A stretch of DNA of 5,157 nucleotides from Pseudomonadota bacterium (GTDB taxonomy: Bacteria > Pseudomonadota > Alphaproteobacteria > Rhizobiales > Xanthobacteraceae), in the NCBI GenBank assembly GCA_023430245.1, contig JAEZBA010000213.1:1-5157 (forward strand). The letters are read 5' to 3'. Positions 1-5,157 of this stretch are shown here, one piece after another. A program made the position numbers and the translations under genes. The notes under the pieces were generated by a model. That model was not told the origin of the DNA. It ran no database searches and saw nothing but the letters and a program-made list of their open reading frames with translations. Each line of letters opens with the position of its first letter. Positions within the stretch are counted from its first letter, which is position 1.

Positions 1-738
1 GATCTCTGCAAGCTGATGGCGGGCTCCTGGGGCACGCTCGGGGCGATGACCGATGTCACCATCAAGACGTTGCCCCGCGCCGAAACCGAAACAACCGTAT
101 TTCTGACCGACCTCGATGACCGTCGCGCCGTGCAGGCGATGGCTGACGCGATGGGGTCGTCCTGCGAGGTGTCGGGTGCGGCGCATCTGCCGGTCGAGGC
201 GCTAGGCGAGCTGCAGGGATTATTCGGCGGCCGGTCCGCACCCCTGCTGCGTCTCGAAGGTGTGGCGCCTTCGGTGTCGCATCGCGTCGCCGTGCTGGCC
301 GCGCTACTCAAGCCGTATGGGATCGTGGAATCCCTGGCGGAGGAGCGTTCGCGGATGGCATGGCAGGCGATCCGCGATGTGCTGCCCTTCACCGGTGATG
401 ACCGTGCGGTGTGGCGAGTATCCGTTCCACCGATGCAAGGCGCGGACATCGCGGCCGAAGCCGCGAAGCAGAACGGCGCGTATTACTTCGATTGGGCCGG
501 CGGACTGGTCTGGGTTGCGCTGCCGCATTCGGACGATGCGGGAAGCGCCGCGCTGCGAGCGGCGGTCGCCCGCAGCGGCGGCCACGCCACCCTGATCAGG
601 GCGCCTGCGGCGGTTCGCGCCGCGGTACCGGTGTTCGAGCCGCAACACGAGGGCTTGGCCGCCTTGACGCGCCGCGTGAAGGATAGCTTCGATCCGAAAG
701 GCATCCTCAATCCCGGCCGCATGTGGGCGGGCGTTTAG
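1..738 (+). CDS. glcE: Glycolate oxidase FAD-binding subunit GlcE, C-terminal part (5' end outside window)
   Basis: The frame is open from base 1 and ends at TAG 736-738, giving 245 residues; the start lies upstream of the window. The first visible residues (KLMAGSWGTLGAMTDVTIK, then LPR) match the end of the FAD-binding PCMH domain in GlcE-type oxidases. The rest is the FAD-linked oxidase C-terminal domain: SGGHATL about 55 residues from the end, and a terminal FDPKGILNPGRMWAGV, the signature ending of GlcE and related flavin oxidases. In the known family, GlcD, GlcE and GlcF form a membrane-associated complex that oxidises glycolate to glyoxylate and passes electrons to the respiratory chain. 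E. coli GlcE is about 350 residues, so roughly the N-terminal third or more is missing here. glcF follows after an unusually long 187-base gap. The internal ATG at 16 is not a credible start because conserved sequence precedes it. Confidence 0.92.
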   Translation, partial: DLCKLMAGSWGTLGAMTDVTIKTLPRAETETTVFLTDLDDRRAVQAMADAMGSSCEVSGAAHLPVEALGELQGLFGGRSAPLLRLEGVAPSVSHRVAVLAALLKPYGIVESLAEERSRMAWQAIRDVLPFTGDDRAVWRVSVPPMQGADIAAEAAKQNGAYYFDWAGGLVWVALPHSDDAGSAALRAAVARSGGHATLIRAPAAVRAAVPVFEPQHEGLAALTRRVKDSFDPKGILNPGRMWAGV

Positions 739-771
739 TTGACCGTATGAGCATGTTGAAAAAGTCCTCTG

Positions 772-897
772 CTCCTCACCTTCCCCTGCAAGGGGGAGGT
801 CGACTGCCGTCGCGAAGCGAGGGCAGGCGGGTGGGGGTTACTCTTCACGACCACGATGACCCCCACCCCAACCCTCCCCCCTGCAGGGGGAGGGAGT
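772..897. repeat. Long imperfect palindromic intergenic repeat (REP/RPE-like) between glcE and glcF
   Basis: This stretch can fold back on itself almost completely. The inner arms GGGTGGGGGT (829-838) and ACCCCCACCC (859-868) are perfect inverted copies with a 20-base spacer. The outer arms, about 774-801 (CTCACCTTCCCCTGCAAGG and onward) and 869-896 (ACCCTCCCCCCTGCAGGGGG and onward), are also inverted relative to each other, and each is nearly self-palindromic around a TGCA core. A smaller hairpin lies inside: CTGCC 804-808 with GGCAG 822-826, and TCGC 810-813 with GCGA 817-820. Elements of this composition are, to my knowledge, scattered through intergenic regions of Bradyrhizobium-like genomes; copy number cannot be seen here. 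It carries no supported coding sequence. It may act as an RNA-stabilising or attenuating structure between two operon genes, which is inference. Confidence 0.8.
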
Positions 898-912
898 CCC
901 AGCGGCGCGCGT

Positions 913-919
913 GGAGAGG
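913..919 (+). promoter_or_regulatory. Ribosome binding site that fixes the glcF start
   Basis: GGAGAGG ends six bases before ATG 926. A GTG at 911 is also in frame, but choosing it would place this Shine-Dalgarno sequence inside the coding region and leave only the palindromic repeat upstream. The ATG start also gives the N-terminus MQTHFSLAQLAD, which fits the family better. Confidence 0.8.
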
Positions 920-925
920 CTGAGC

Positions 926-2290
926 ATGCAGACGCACTTCTCGCTGGCACAACTCGCCGACCCCGCAACAGCCGAATCCAACAAGATCCTGCGGGCGTGC
1001 GTGCATTGCGGCTTCTGTACCGCAACCTGTCCGACCTATGTGCTGCTGGGCGATGAGCTCGATTCGCCGCGCGGGCGCATATATCTGATCAAGGACATGT
1101 TGGAGCAAGGGCGGCCGGCGACGTCGGACGTGGTCAAGCATATCGACCGCTGCCTGTCCTGCCTCGCCTGCATGACCACCTGTCCGTCGGGCGTGCATTA
1201 CATGCACCTCGTCGACCACGCGCGCGTCCATGTCGAGCAGACTTATCGCCGGCCATGGCGCGACCGGATGGTGCGTTCGCTGCTGGCGGCGGTGCTGCCC
1301 TATCCGGCGCGGCTGCGTGCCGCGCTGACTCTCGCTCCGCTGGCGCGACCGTTTGCCGGCCTGATGTCGGCGGTCGGGCTGAAGCCGCTCGCGGCGATGC
1401 TGCGGCTCGCCCCCGCGGGCGGGGCGGTGACACCGCAGCTTGCGCAGCGCCGCATCCACCCGGCTCAAGGCCAGCGCAAGGGCCGGGTCGCGCTGCTGCA
1501 GGGCGGTGCCAACAGGGTGCTCGGTGCCGGTGTCAACGCCGCCACCATCCGGCTTCTGAACCGCCTCGGCATCGAGGTGGTGACGCCGGACGGCGAAGGA
1601 TGCTGCGGTGCGCTGGTTCATCACATGGGTCGCGAGCATCAGGCGCACAGCCAGGCCAAAGCCAATATCGACCTCTGGATGCAGGAGATCGAGGGTGAAG
1701 GGCTCGACGCCATCGTGATCAACGTGTCGGGCTGCGGGACGACGGTGAAGGATTATGGCTTCATGCTGCGGACCGATCCGGCCTATGCCGGCCGCGCGGC
1801 CCGGGTGTCATCCCTTGCCAAGGATATCAGCGAATATCTTGCCGCCCTGCCAGCCCGCGAGCCGGTCCAGCCGAGCGGGCTGACGGTCGCCTACCACGCC
1901 GCCTGCTCGCTCCAGCATGGCCAACGGGTCGTGCGCCAGCCGAAGGATTTGCTGACCCGTCACGGCTTCATCGTGAAGGACATACCCGAGGGTCATCTCT
2001 GCTGCGGCTCGGCAGGAACGTACAATATCTTGCAAAGCGAGATTGCGCAGACGCTGAGGGATCGTAAGATTGCAAACATCGCTCAACTGAGTCCCGACGT
2101 GATCGCGGCAGGCAATATCGGATGCATCACTCAGATCGCATCGGGAACGGCGATACCGGTGGTTCACCCGGTCGAGTTGATCGATTGGGCCACGGGAGGC
2201 CCGAAGCCGGCGGGATTGTCCGGCGGCGCGCAAGCGAGGCCGGACGAGCGGAATCTGGTGACGGCGGCAAAGTCCTCGGCACCAGCCTGA
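926..2290 (+). CDS. glcF: Glycolate oxidase iron-sulfur subunit GlcF
   Basis: The product is 454 residues from ATG 926. Two ferredoxin-type 4Fe-4S motifs are complete: CVHCGFCTATCP (C25, C28, C31, C35) and CLSCLACMTTCP (C76, C79, C82, C86). They are followed by two cysteine-rich (CCG) repeats: C226-C227-G with GCG at C270, and AAC at C327 with C359-C360-G. This is the GlcF / heterodisulfide-reductase-like architecture. In the known complex the subunit carries electrons from the flavin of GlcD/GlcE towards the quinone pool during oxidation of glycolate to glyoxylate. All expected ligands are present, so the gene looks intact. It is longer than E. coli GlcF (about 407 residues), with an Ala/Leu/Arg-rich linker at about residues 110-190 and a low-complexity tail of about 30 residues after VVHPVELIDWA. 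It lies downstream of glcE in the same orientation, separated by a palindromic repeat. The related D-lactate and LutA-type iron-sulfur proteins are the main alternatives, but the partner glcE favours GlcF. Confidence 0.95.
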   Translation: MQTHFSLAQLADPATAESNKILRACVHCGFCTATCPTYVLLGDELDSPRGRIYLIKDMLEQGRPATSDVVKHIDRCLSCLACMTTCPSGVHYMHLVDHARVHVEQTYRRPWRDRMVRSLLAAVLPYPARLRAALTLAPLARPFAGLMSAVGLKPLAAMLRLAPAGGAVTPQLAQRRIHPAQGQRKGRVALLQGGANRVLGAGVNAATIRLLNRLGIEVVTPDGEGCCGALVHHMGREHQAHSQAKANIDLWMQEIEGEGLDAIVINVSGCGTTVKDYGFMLRTDPAYAGRAARVSSLAKDISEYLAALPAREPVQPSGLTVAYHAACSLQHGQRVVRQPKDLLTRHGFIVKDIPEGHLCCGSAGTYNILQSEIAQTLRDRKIANIAQLSPDVIAAGNIGCITQIASGTAIPVVHPVELIDWATGGPKPAGLSGGAQARPDERNLVTAAKSSAPA

Positions 2291-2313
2291 CGGCAGCCTA
2301 GCGCAACCTTTTC

Positions 2314-2319
2314 GGAGAG
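2314..2319 (+). promoter_or_regulatory. Ribosome binding site of the lysine-rich protein gene
   Basis: GGAGAG ends five bases before ATG 2325. It lies in the 34-base gap after glcF and supports real translation of the low-complexity gene that follows. Confidence 0.7.
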
Positions 2320-2324
2320 AAGTC

Positions 2325-2678
2325 ATGGCGAAGAAGGCGAAGAAGGGGAAAAAGGCCAAAAAGGCCAAGTCGGCGAAGAAGGGCAAAAAAGCCAAGAAAA
2401 TGAGCCTCGCCAAGAAGCGGGGCGCGAAGAAGAGCTCGAAGAAGAGCGCACCCAAGAAAGCCAAGAAGGCTAAAAAGGCCAAGAAAGCGAAAACGGTCAG
2501 AGCGAAAAAGGCGGCGCCGAAAAAGGCCGCAGCGCCTAAGAAGAAGCGGGCGAAGCGCGCTGCGCCGAAGGCCATCGCTCCGGCGCCGATGCCTGAGTCC
2601 GAACCCGCTGCTGCGCCCTCGGACGATATGGGCGGATACAAGCCCTTCAGCGATTCCAACGACAATAGCGGAACCTGA
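2325..2678 (+). CDS. Lysine-rich histone H1-like small basic protein
   Basis: The product is 117 residues, of which I count 40 lysines (about one third); most of the rest of the first 82 residues is alanine, with some Ser, Pro, Arg and Gly. The basic part is built from AKK, GKK and APKK units, such as KKAKKAKKAKKAK near the middle. This resembles the C-terminal tail of histone H1 and bacterial H1-like or AlgP-like proteins. Residues 89-117 differ sharply: acidic, Ser/Asn/Asp-containing and nearly lysine-free (PESE, SDDMGGYKPFSDSNDN). There is no signal peptide or membrane segment, so a cytoplasmic nucleic-acid-binding role is likely, but this is inferred from composition only. A good Shine-Dalgarno precedes the ATG and a hairpin terminator lies just downstream, both supporting a real gene. 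It starts 34 bases after glcF and may be co-transcribed. A ribosome- or polyanion-binding role is equally possible. Confidence 0.82.
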   Translation: MAKKAKKGKKAKKAKSAKKGKKAKKMSLAKKRGAKKSSKKSAPKKAKKAKKAKKAKTVRAKKAAPKKAAAPKKKRAKRAAPKAIAPAPMPESEPAAAPSDDMGGYKPFSDSNDNSGT

Positions 2679-2704
2679 GAACCGTTCGCGTTGTGCGATT
2701 GCAG

Positions 2705-2742
2705 CGGCCCGGTCTGCGATGCAGGCCGGGCCGTTCGCTTTT
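2705..2742 (+). terminator. Hairpin terminator after the lysine-rich protein gene
   Basis: CGGCCCGG (2705-2712) pairs with CCGGGCCG (2726-2733). The stem continues through a T-G wobble and CTGC/GCAG (2714-2717 with 2721-2724) to a three-base GAT loop, giving about 13 base pairs. CTTTT follows five bases downstream at 2738-2742, so the U-run is short and slightly offset. It most likely ends the glcE-glcF-histone-like transcript. Confidence 0.75.
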
Positions 2743-2801
2743 GACGTCTTTCATGCGGGTCGCGCGCGGTGCGTCTCCTTGCTCGCCGCGAGTCGGCCGC
2801 A

Positions 2802-2830
2802 TTGCATCGGGGCCCCCGGCTGAATAGCAT
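2802..2830 (+). promoter_or_regulatory. Weak candidate sigma-70 promoter for the reductase-like gene
   Basis: TTGCAT (2802-2807) and TAGCAT (2825-2830) are separated by exactly 17 bases, matching 3 of 6 and 4 of 6 consensus positions. Transcription would begin near 2837, leaving a leader of about 50 bases before ATG 2890. A promoter is expected somewhere here because a strong terminator lies just upstream, but the match is modest. The rest of 2743-2889 shows no gene I can support. Confidence 0.3.
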
Positions 2831-2876
2831 CGCGCCGGCGCGGCGGCGGTTCCGCCCAACAGCAACCACGACAATC

Positions 2877-2882
2877 GGGAGG
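2877..2882 (+). promoter_or_regulatory. Ribosome binding site of the reductase-like gene
   Basis: GGGAGG ends seven bases before ATG 2890. It supports this start over an overlapping frame that opens upstream at 2769. Confidence 0.75.
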
Positions 2883-2889
2883 TTCAACG

Positions 2890-3858
2890 ATGGCGTACAA
2901 CATCCTCATTCTGGGCGCGGCCTATGGCTCGCTGCTCGCCTCCAAGATGCTGTTCGGCGGCAACAAGATCCATCACGTCTGCCTTCCCGCGGAAGCCGAT
3001 CTGATCAATGCGGAAGGATTCGTCGTGCGGCTACCGGTCAAGGGCCGCAAGGATCCGGTGGTGCTGGATTCGCGCAAGCTGCCCGGCAAGGTGACCGCCG
3101 GCGGTGCGGCCGGCGTCAATCCGGCCGATTACGATCTGGTCGGTCTGGCGATGCAGGAGCCGCAATATCGCTCGCCGGGCGTGCGCGAATTGCTCGATGC
3201 AGTGGCGAAGTCGCGCGTGCCCTGCATGTCGATCATGAACATGCCGCCCTTGCCCTATATGCGGCGCATCCCGGGTCTCGATGCCGACACCCTGAAGCCG
3301 GCCTATACCGATCCGAGCGTGTGGGACAATTTCGATCCCGGTAAGCTGACCCTCTGCAGCCCCGACCCGCAGGCCATCCGTCCGCCGGACGAGAAAGCGA
3401 ATGTGCTGCAGGTCACGCTGCCGACCAATTTCAAGGTCGCCAAGTTCGACGATGACAAGGACACGGCGATCCTCCGTCAGCTTGAAAAGGAGATCGACGC
3501 GATCCGCTTCGATCCGGGCGACGGCACCCCGATCGAGTTGCCGGTCAAGCTGCGGGTTCATGATTCGCTGTTCGTGCCGCTGGCGAAATGGGCGATGTTG
3601 CTGGCCGGCAATTACCGGTGCATCACGACCGACGGCATGCGTACCGCGCAGGAAGCCGTGCACAGCGATATCGAGACCTCGCGGTCGGTCTATAATTTCG
3701 TGAACGACCTGGTGGTGACGCTCGGCGCCAATCCGAACGATCTGGTCCCGTTCGAAAAATACGCCGCCGCGGCGCAAAGCCTGTCGCGTCCGGCCTCGGC
3801 GGCCCGCGCCCTCACCAACGGGGCGCAATTCATCGAACGGGCGGACAAGCTGGTGTAG
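2890..3858 (+). CDS. Ketopantoate reductase-like NAD(P)-binding protein, stopping at an in-frame TAG
   Basis: As read to TAG 3856-3858 the product is 322 residues. It opens with a beta strand and a glycine-rich turn, NILILGAAYGSLLASK (G9-A-A-Y-G13-S), like the dinucleotide-binding loop of Rossmann enzymes of the ApbA/PanE (ketopantoate reductase) type. A later segment, PVKLRVHDSLFVPLAKWAML at 218-237 followed by LAGNYRC, resembles the conserved Lys/Asn-containing helix of the C-terminal domain of that superfamily. No signal peptide is present, so it should be cytosolic. The usual PanE substrate signature cannot be confirmed, so I do not assign ketopantoate as substrate. I believe close homologues exist in Bradyrhizobium-type genomes as uncharacterised proteins. 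It sits alone between two terminators and has a clear Shine-Dalgarno. The frame stays coding-like after the TAG (see 3859-3957), so the native protein may be 355 residues and this copy cut short by a nonsense change. Confidence 0.82.
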   Translation: MAYNILILGAAYGSLLASKMLFGGNKIHHVCLPAEADLINAEGFVVRLPVKGRKDPVVLDSRKLPGKVTAGGAAGVNPADYDLVGLAMQEPQYRSPGVRELLDAVAKSRVPCMSIMNMPPLPYMRRIPGLDADTLKPAYTDPSVWDNFDPGKLTLCSPDPQAIRPPDEKANVLQVTLPTNFKVAKFDDDKDTAILRQLEKEIDAIRFDPGDGTPIELPVKLRVHDSLFVPLAKWAMLLAGNYRCITTDGMRTAQEAVHSDIETSRSVYNFVNDLVVTLGANPNDLVPFEKYAAAAQSLSRPASAARALTNGAQFIERADKLV

Positions 3859-3957
3859 CTGATCGCCAAGCAAAAGGGCCTGAGTCTGCCGGCCATCGAC
3901 GCCCAGGTTGCGCTGGTCGACCAACGGCTGGAGGCGAATCGGAAAAAGGCCGCCTGA
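3859..3957 (+). other. In-frame coding-like continuation of the reductase-like gene beyond the TAG
   Basis: After TAG 3856-3858 the same frame runs 32 sense codons to TGA 3955-3957. By my count 26 of the 32 end in G or C, like the gene upstream. The peptide (LIAKQKGLSLPAIDAQVALV and onward, ending in ANRKKAA) looks like an ordinary helical protein end. The downstream terminator begins about 30 bases after the TGA, a normal distance, against about 130 after the TAG. The simplest reading is that a CAG (Gln) codon became TAG, by mutation or sequencing error, removing about 9% of the protein. Translational readthrough is a less likely alternative. Confidence 0.65.
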
Positions 3958-3984
3958 TCGCGCCCGGATTGTTGAAAACCTTCC

Positions 3985-4022
3985 AAAAACGCCGGAAAGC
4001 CCCGGGCTTTCCGGCGTTTTTT
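3985..4022 (+). terminator. Strong intrinsic terminator after the reductase-like gene
   Basis: CGCCGGAAAGC (3990-4000) pairs perfectly with GCTTTCCGGCG (4006-4016), giving an 11-base-pair stem with a small C/G loop, followed by six T residues (4017-4022). A run of five A (3985-3989) on the other side means the element could also stop transcription on the - strand. Confidence 0.93.
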
Positions 4023-4078
4023 CGTTGCGCTTCTGCAACAGCGATAATGAATTGTGACGGCGATATGTGAATCCGGGC

Positions 4079-4106
4079 CCTTTTTGGCCCTGATCGCCCA
4101 AAAAGG
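4079..4106. promoter_or_regulatory. 9-bp inverted repeat in the porin leader, possible operator or RNA hairpin
   Basis: CCTTTTTGG (4079-4087) and CCAAAAAGG (4098-4106) are perfect inverted copies separated by 10 bases. Centre-to-centre distance is 19 bases, roughly two helical turns, which suits a dimeric regulator; as RNA it would form a hairpin. GGGCC/GGCCC around 4076-4090 offers a competing fold. It lies about 160 bases before the porin start. Its function is inferred from symmetry only. Within 4023-4268 I see no gene and no convincing promoter. Confidence 0.35.
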
Positions 4107-4112
4107 CAGCAG

Positions 4113-4130
4113 ATGCGCAAAAGTTCGCAT
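4113..4130. promoter_or_regulatory. Imperfect 18-bp palindrome upstream of the porin gene
   Basis: ATGCG (4113-4117) and CGCAT (4126-4130) flank CAAAAGTT, forming an 18-base dyad typical in size of a helix-turn-helix operator. It starts seven bases after the inverted repeat at 4079-4106. No specific regulator can be named. Confidence 0.25.
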
Positions 4131-4256
4131 TGGCGATAACCTTTCTTCTGTGCCGAATGGACGCAACTGCAGGTGCAAGCGCAGGGGGTGGTGTTTCGAG
4201 GGTTGGTTTCGATCGGAAGCGATCAGCGAGCCTCAAGCACTGAAAGCGTCAATTCG

Positions 4257-4262
4257 AAGGGG
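4257..4262 (+). promoter_or_regulatory. Ribosome binding site that fixes the porin start
   Basis: AAGGGG ends six bases before ATG 4269. Together with the signal peptide starting at MKKF it rules out the in-frame upstream ATG at 4173, which would bury the signal peptide behind 32 polar residues. Confidence 0.8.
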
Positions 4263-4268
4263 CTAACC

Positions 4269-5141
4269 ATGAAGAAATTCGTTCTGCCGGCGTTTGTTGC
4301 TGCGGCAGTAGTGACCGCCGCGCCGGCGCTCGCCGCCGATATCGCGCCTGTCTACAAGGCGCCGCCGGCGCCTGTCGCGGTCAATCCCTGGAATGTCGCC
4401 ATCGGCGGCGCGGTGATGACCGACTACAACTTCCGCGGTATTTCGCAGTCCGACCGCGGTCCGTCGGCGGGTGCGTATTTCGAGGGCCAGTACAAGGCCA
4501 GCGACATGGTCACCTTCTATGCCGCGATCGCCGGTATCAGCGTCGACCTCGCGACCAACCCGACCGCCGAGATCGATTATTACGGCGGCGTCCGGCTCAC
4601 CACCGGTAAGCTGAGCTGGGACTTCGGTATCTGGTATTACCACTATCCCAAGGAAGGCATCGTTGGCGTCACCACCCCGGTCGATACCGACTTCTGGGAA
4701 GTCTACGGCAAGCTGTCCTGGGCGGTCACCGATCAGTTCACCCTGGGCGCCGCAGTGTATTATGCGGATGACTGGCTGAAGACCGGTGCAACCGGCACCT
4801 ATCTCTCCGGTACTGCGAAGTACACTTTCCCGGCCGCTGGCTCATGGGGCGCCTATGTGTCCGGCGAGCTCGCGCATTACTGGCTCGGAACGCAGACGCT
4901 CGTTCTTCCGGCCTCCGATCTGCCTGATTACACCTACTGGAACGCCGGTATCGGCTTCACCTACAAGGCGCTCACCCTCGACCTGCGCTATCACGACACG
5001 GATCTGTCGGAAGAAAACTGCAGCCTCCTGAGCGGCAATGTCAGCGGTTTCACGGCCACTGGCGCACCGACATCGAAGTGGTGCGGCGAGGCGTATATCG
5101 CCAAGCTCTCCTTCGACACCACCCTCAACGATCTGAAGTAA
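4269..5141 (+). CDS. TorF-family putative outer-membrane porin
   Basis: The product is 290 residues and ends at TAA 5139-5141. Residues 1-22 form a classical Sec signal peptide: MKK, a hydrophobic Val/Ala core, then APALA with cleavage probably after A22. The mature start is Pro/Ala-rich (ADIAPVYKAPPAPVAV), as in many rhizobial outer-membrane proteins, followed by NPWNVAIGGAVMTDYNFRGI, which fits the first strand and RGI(S)-type motif of the TorF/TIGR02001 putative porin family. The remainder alternates short aromatic, amphipathic stretches with Gly/Asp/Thr-rich loops, as expected for a beta barrel (for example YYGGVRL, WDFGIWYYHY, FTLGAAVYYADDW). Two cysteines, C251 and C272, lie in the last predicted loop and could form a disulfide in the periplasm or at the surface. 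The end LNDLK lacks the usual terminal aromatic residue. Substrate is unknown. It appears to be a single-gene unit; its terminator would lie beyond the window. Confidence 0.87.
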   Translation: MKKFVLPAFVAAAVVTAAPALAADIAPVYKAPPAPVAVNPWNVAIGGAVMTDYNFRGISQSDRGPSAGAYFEGQYKASDMVTFYAAIAGISVDLATNPTAEIDYYGGVRLTTGKLSWDFGIWYYHYPKEGIVGVTTPVDTDFWEVYGKLSWAVTDQFTLGAAVYYADDWLKTGATGTYLSGTAKYTFPAAGSWGAYVSGELAHYWLGTQTLVLPASDLPDYTYWNAGIGFTYKALTLDLRYHDTDLSEENCSLLSGNVSGFTATGAPTSKWCGEAYIAKLSFDTTLNDLK

Positions 5142-5157
5142 TCAGACGTTATATTTC

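Noticed and set aside
723..923. Short open frames through the glcE-glcF gap on both strands
   Set aside because: They translate the palindromic repeat itself into Pro/Gly/Arg-rich peptides, have no ribosome binding site, and are better explained by the repeat.
845..1648. 267-codon open frame on the - strand opposite the start of glcF
   Set aside because: It overlaps the unmistakable ferredoxin motifs of glcF and begins or ends in the palindromic repeat; its composition is that of a shadow frame.
1808..2887. 359-codon open frame on the - strand across the end of glcF, the lysine-rich gene and its terminator
   Set aside because: Its Phe/Leu/Ala-rich middle is just the reverse complement of AAG/AAA lysine codons. 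It crosses a strong terminator and opposes two genes with good start signals.
2769..3344. Overlapping + strand open frame of 191 codons before and inside the reductase-like gene
   Set aside because: Arg/Gly/Ser-rich out-of-frame translation with no ribosome binding site, overlapping a gene with clear start signals and a recognisable fold motif.
4043..4048. GATAAT as a -10 box for the porin promoter
   Set aside because: It resembles a -10 hexamer, but no acceptable -35 lies 16-18 bases upstream, where the terminator T-run sits. Not enough to call.
3031..4236. 401-codon open frame on the - strand opposite the reductase-like gene
   Set aside because: It runs through the intrinsic terminator at 3985-4022 and opposes a well-supported gene. 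The Arg/His-rich translation is typical of an antisense shadow in high-GC DNA.
4173..4268. Upstream in-frame start that would extend the porin by 32 residues
   Set aside because: It would place the signal peptide internally. The ATG at 4269 has a good Shine-Dalgarno and directly begins a classical signal sequence.

Overview
The window looks like chromosomal DNA from a high-GC alphaproteobacterium, most likely Hyphomicrobiales of the Bradyrhizobium/Rhodopseudomonas/Nitrobacter group. I infer this from the glcE-glcF arrangement, the G/C-rich palindromic intergenic repeat, the lysine-rich histone-like protein, and an outer-membrane protein whose mature N-terminus is Pro/Ala-rich. No taxonomic search was possible. 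All genes I can support lie on the + strand.

Layout. Positions 1-738 hold the C-terminal part of glcE, the FAD-domain subunit of glycolate oxidase, cut by the window edge. Positions 739-925 are a non-coding gap filled by a long palindromic repeat. Positions 926-2290 are glcF, the iron-sulfur subunit with two 4Fe-4S motifs and two CCG cysteine-rich segments. After 34 bases comes a small, extremely lysine-rich, histone H1-like protein (2325-2678), followed by a strong hairpin terminator (2705-2742). The next gene (2890-3858) encodes a protein with a Rossmann-like N-terminus, probably related to ketopantoate reductases. Its frame stays open and coding-like for 32 codons past a TAG, up to a TGA at 3955-3957, and a textbook terminator follows at 3985-4022. 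A roughly 250-base leader with two dyad-symmetric elements precedes the last gene (4269-5141), a TorF-type putative porin with a clear signal peptide.

How it fits together. GlcE and GlcF should act with GlcD (probably upstream, outside the window) to oxidise glycolate to glyoxylate at the inner membrane. The histone-like gene is probably read from the same transcript or from a promoter near the end of glcF. The reductase-like gene and the porin gene look like separate transcription units, each bounded by a terminator. I see no mobile element, CRISPR array, tRNA/rRNA or defence system. The most notable points are the in-frame amber codon in the reductase-like gene and the palindromic repeat placed between two subunit genes of one enzyme.
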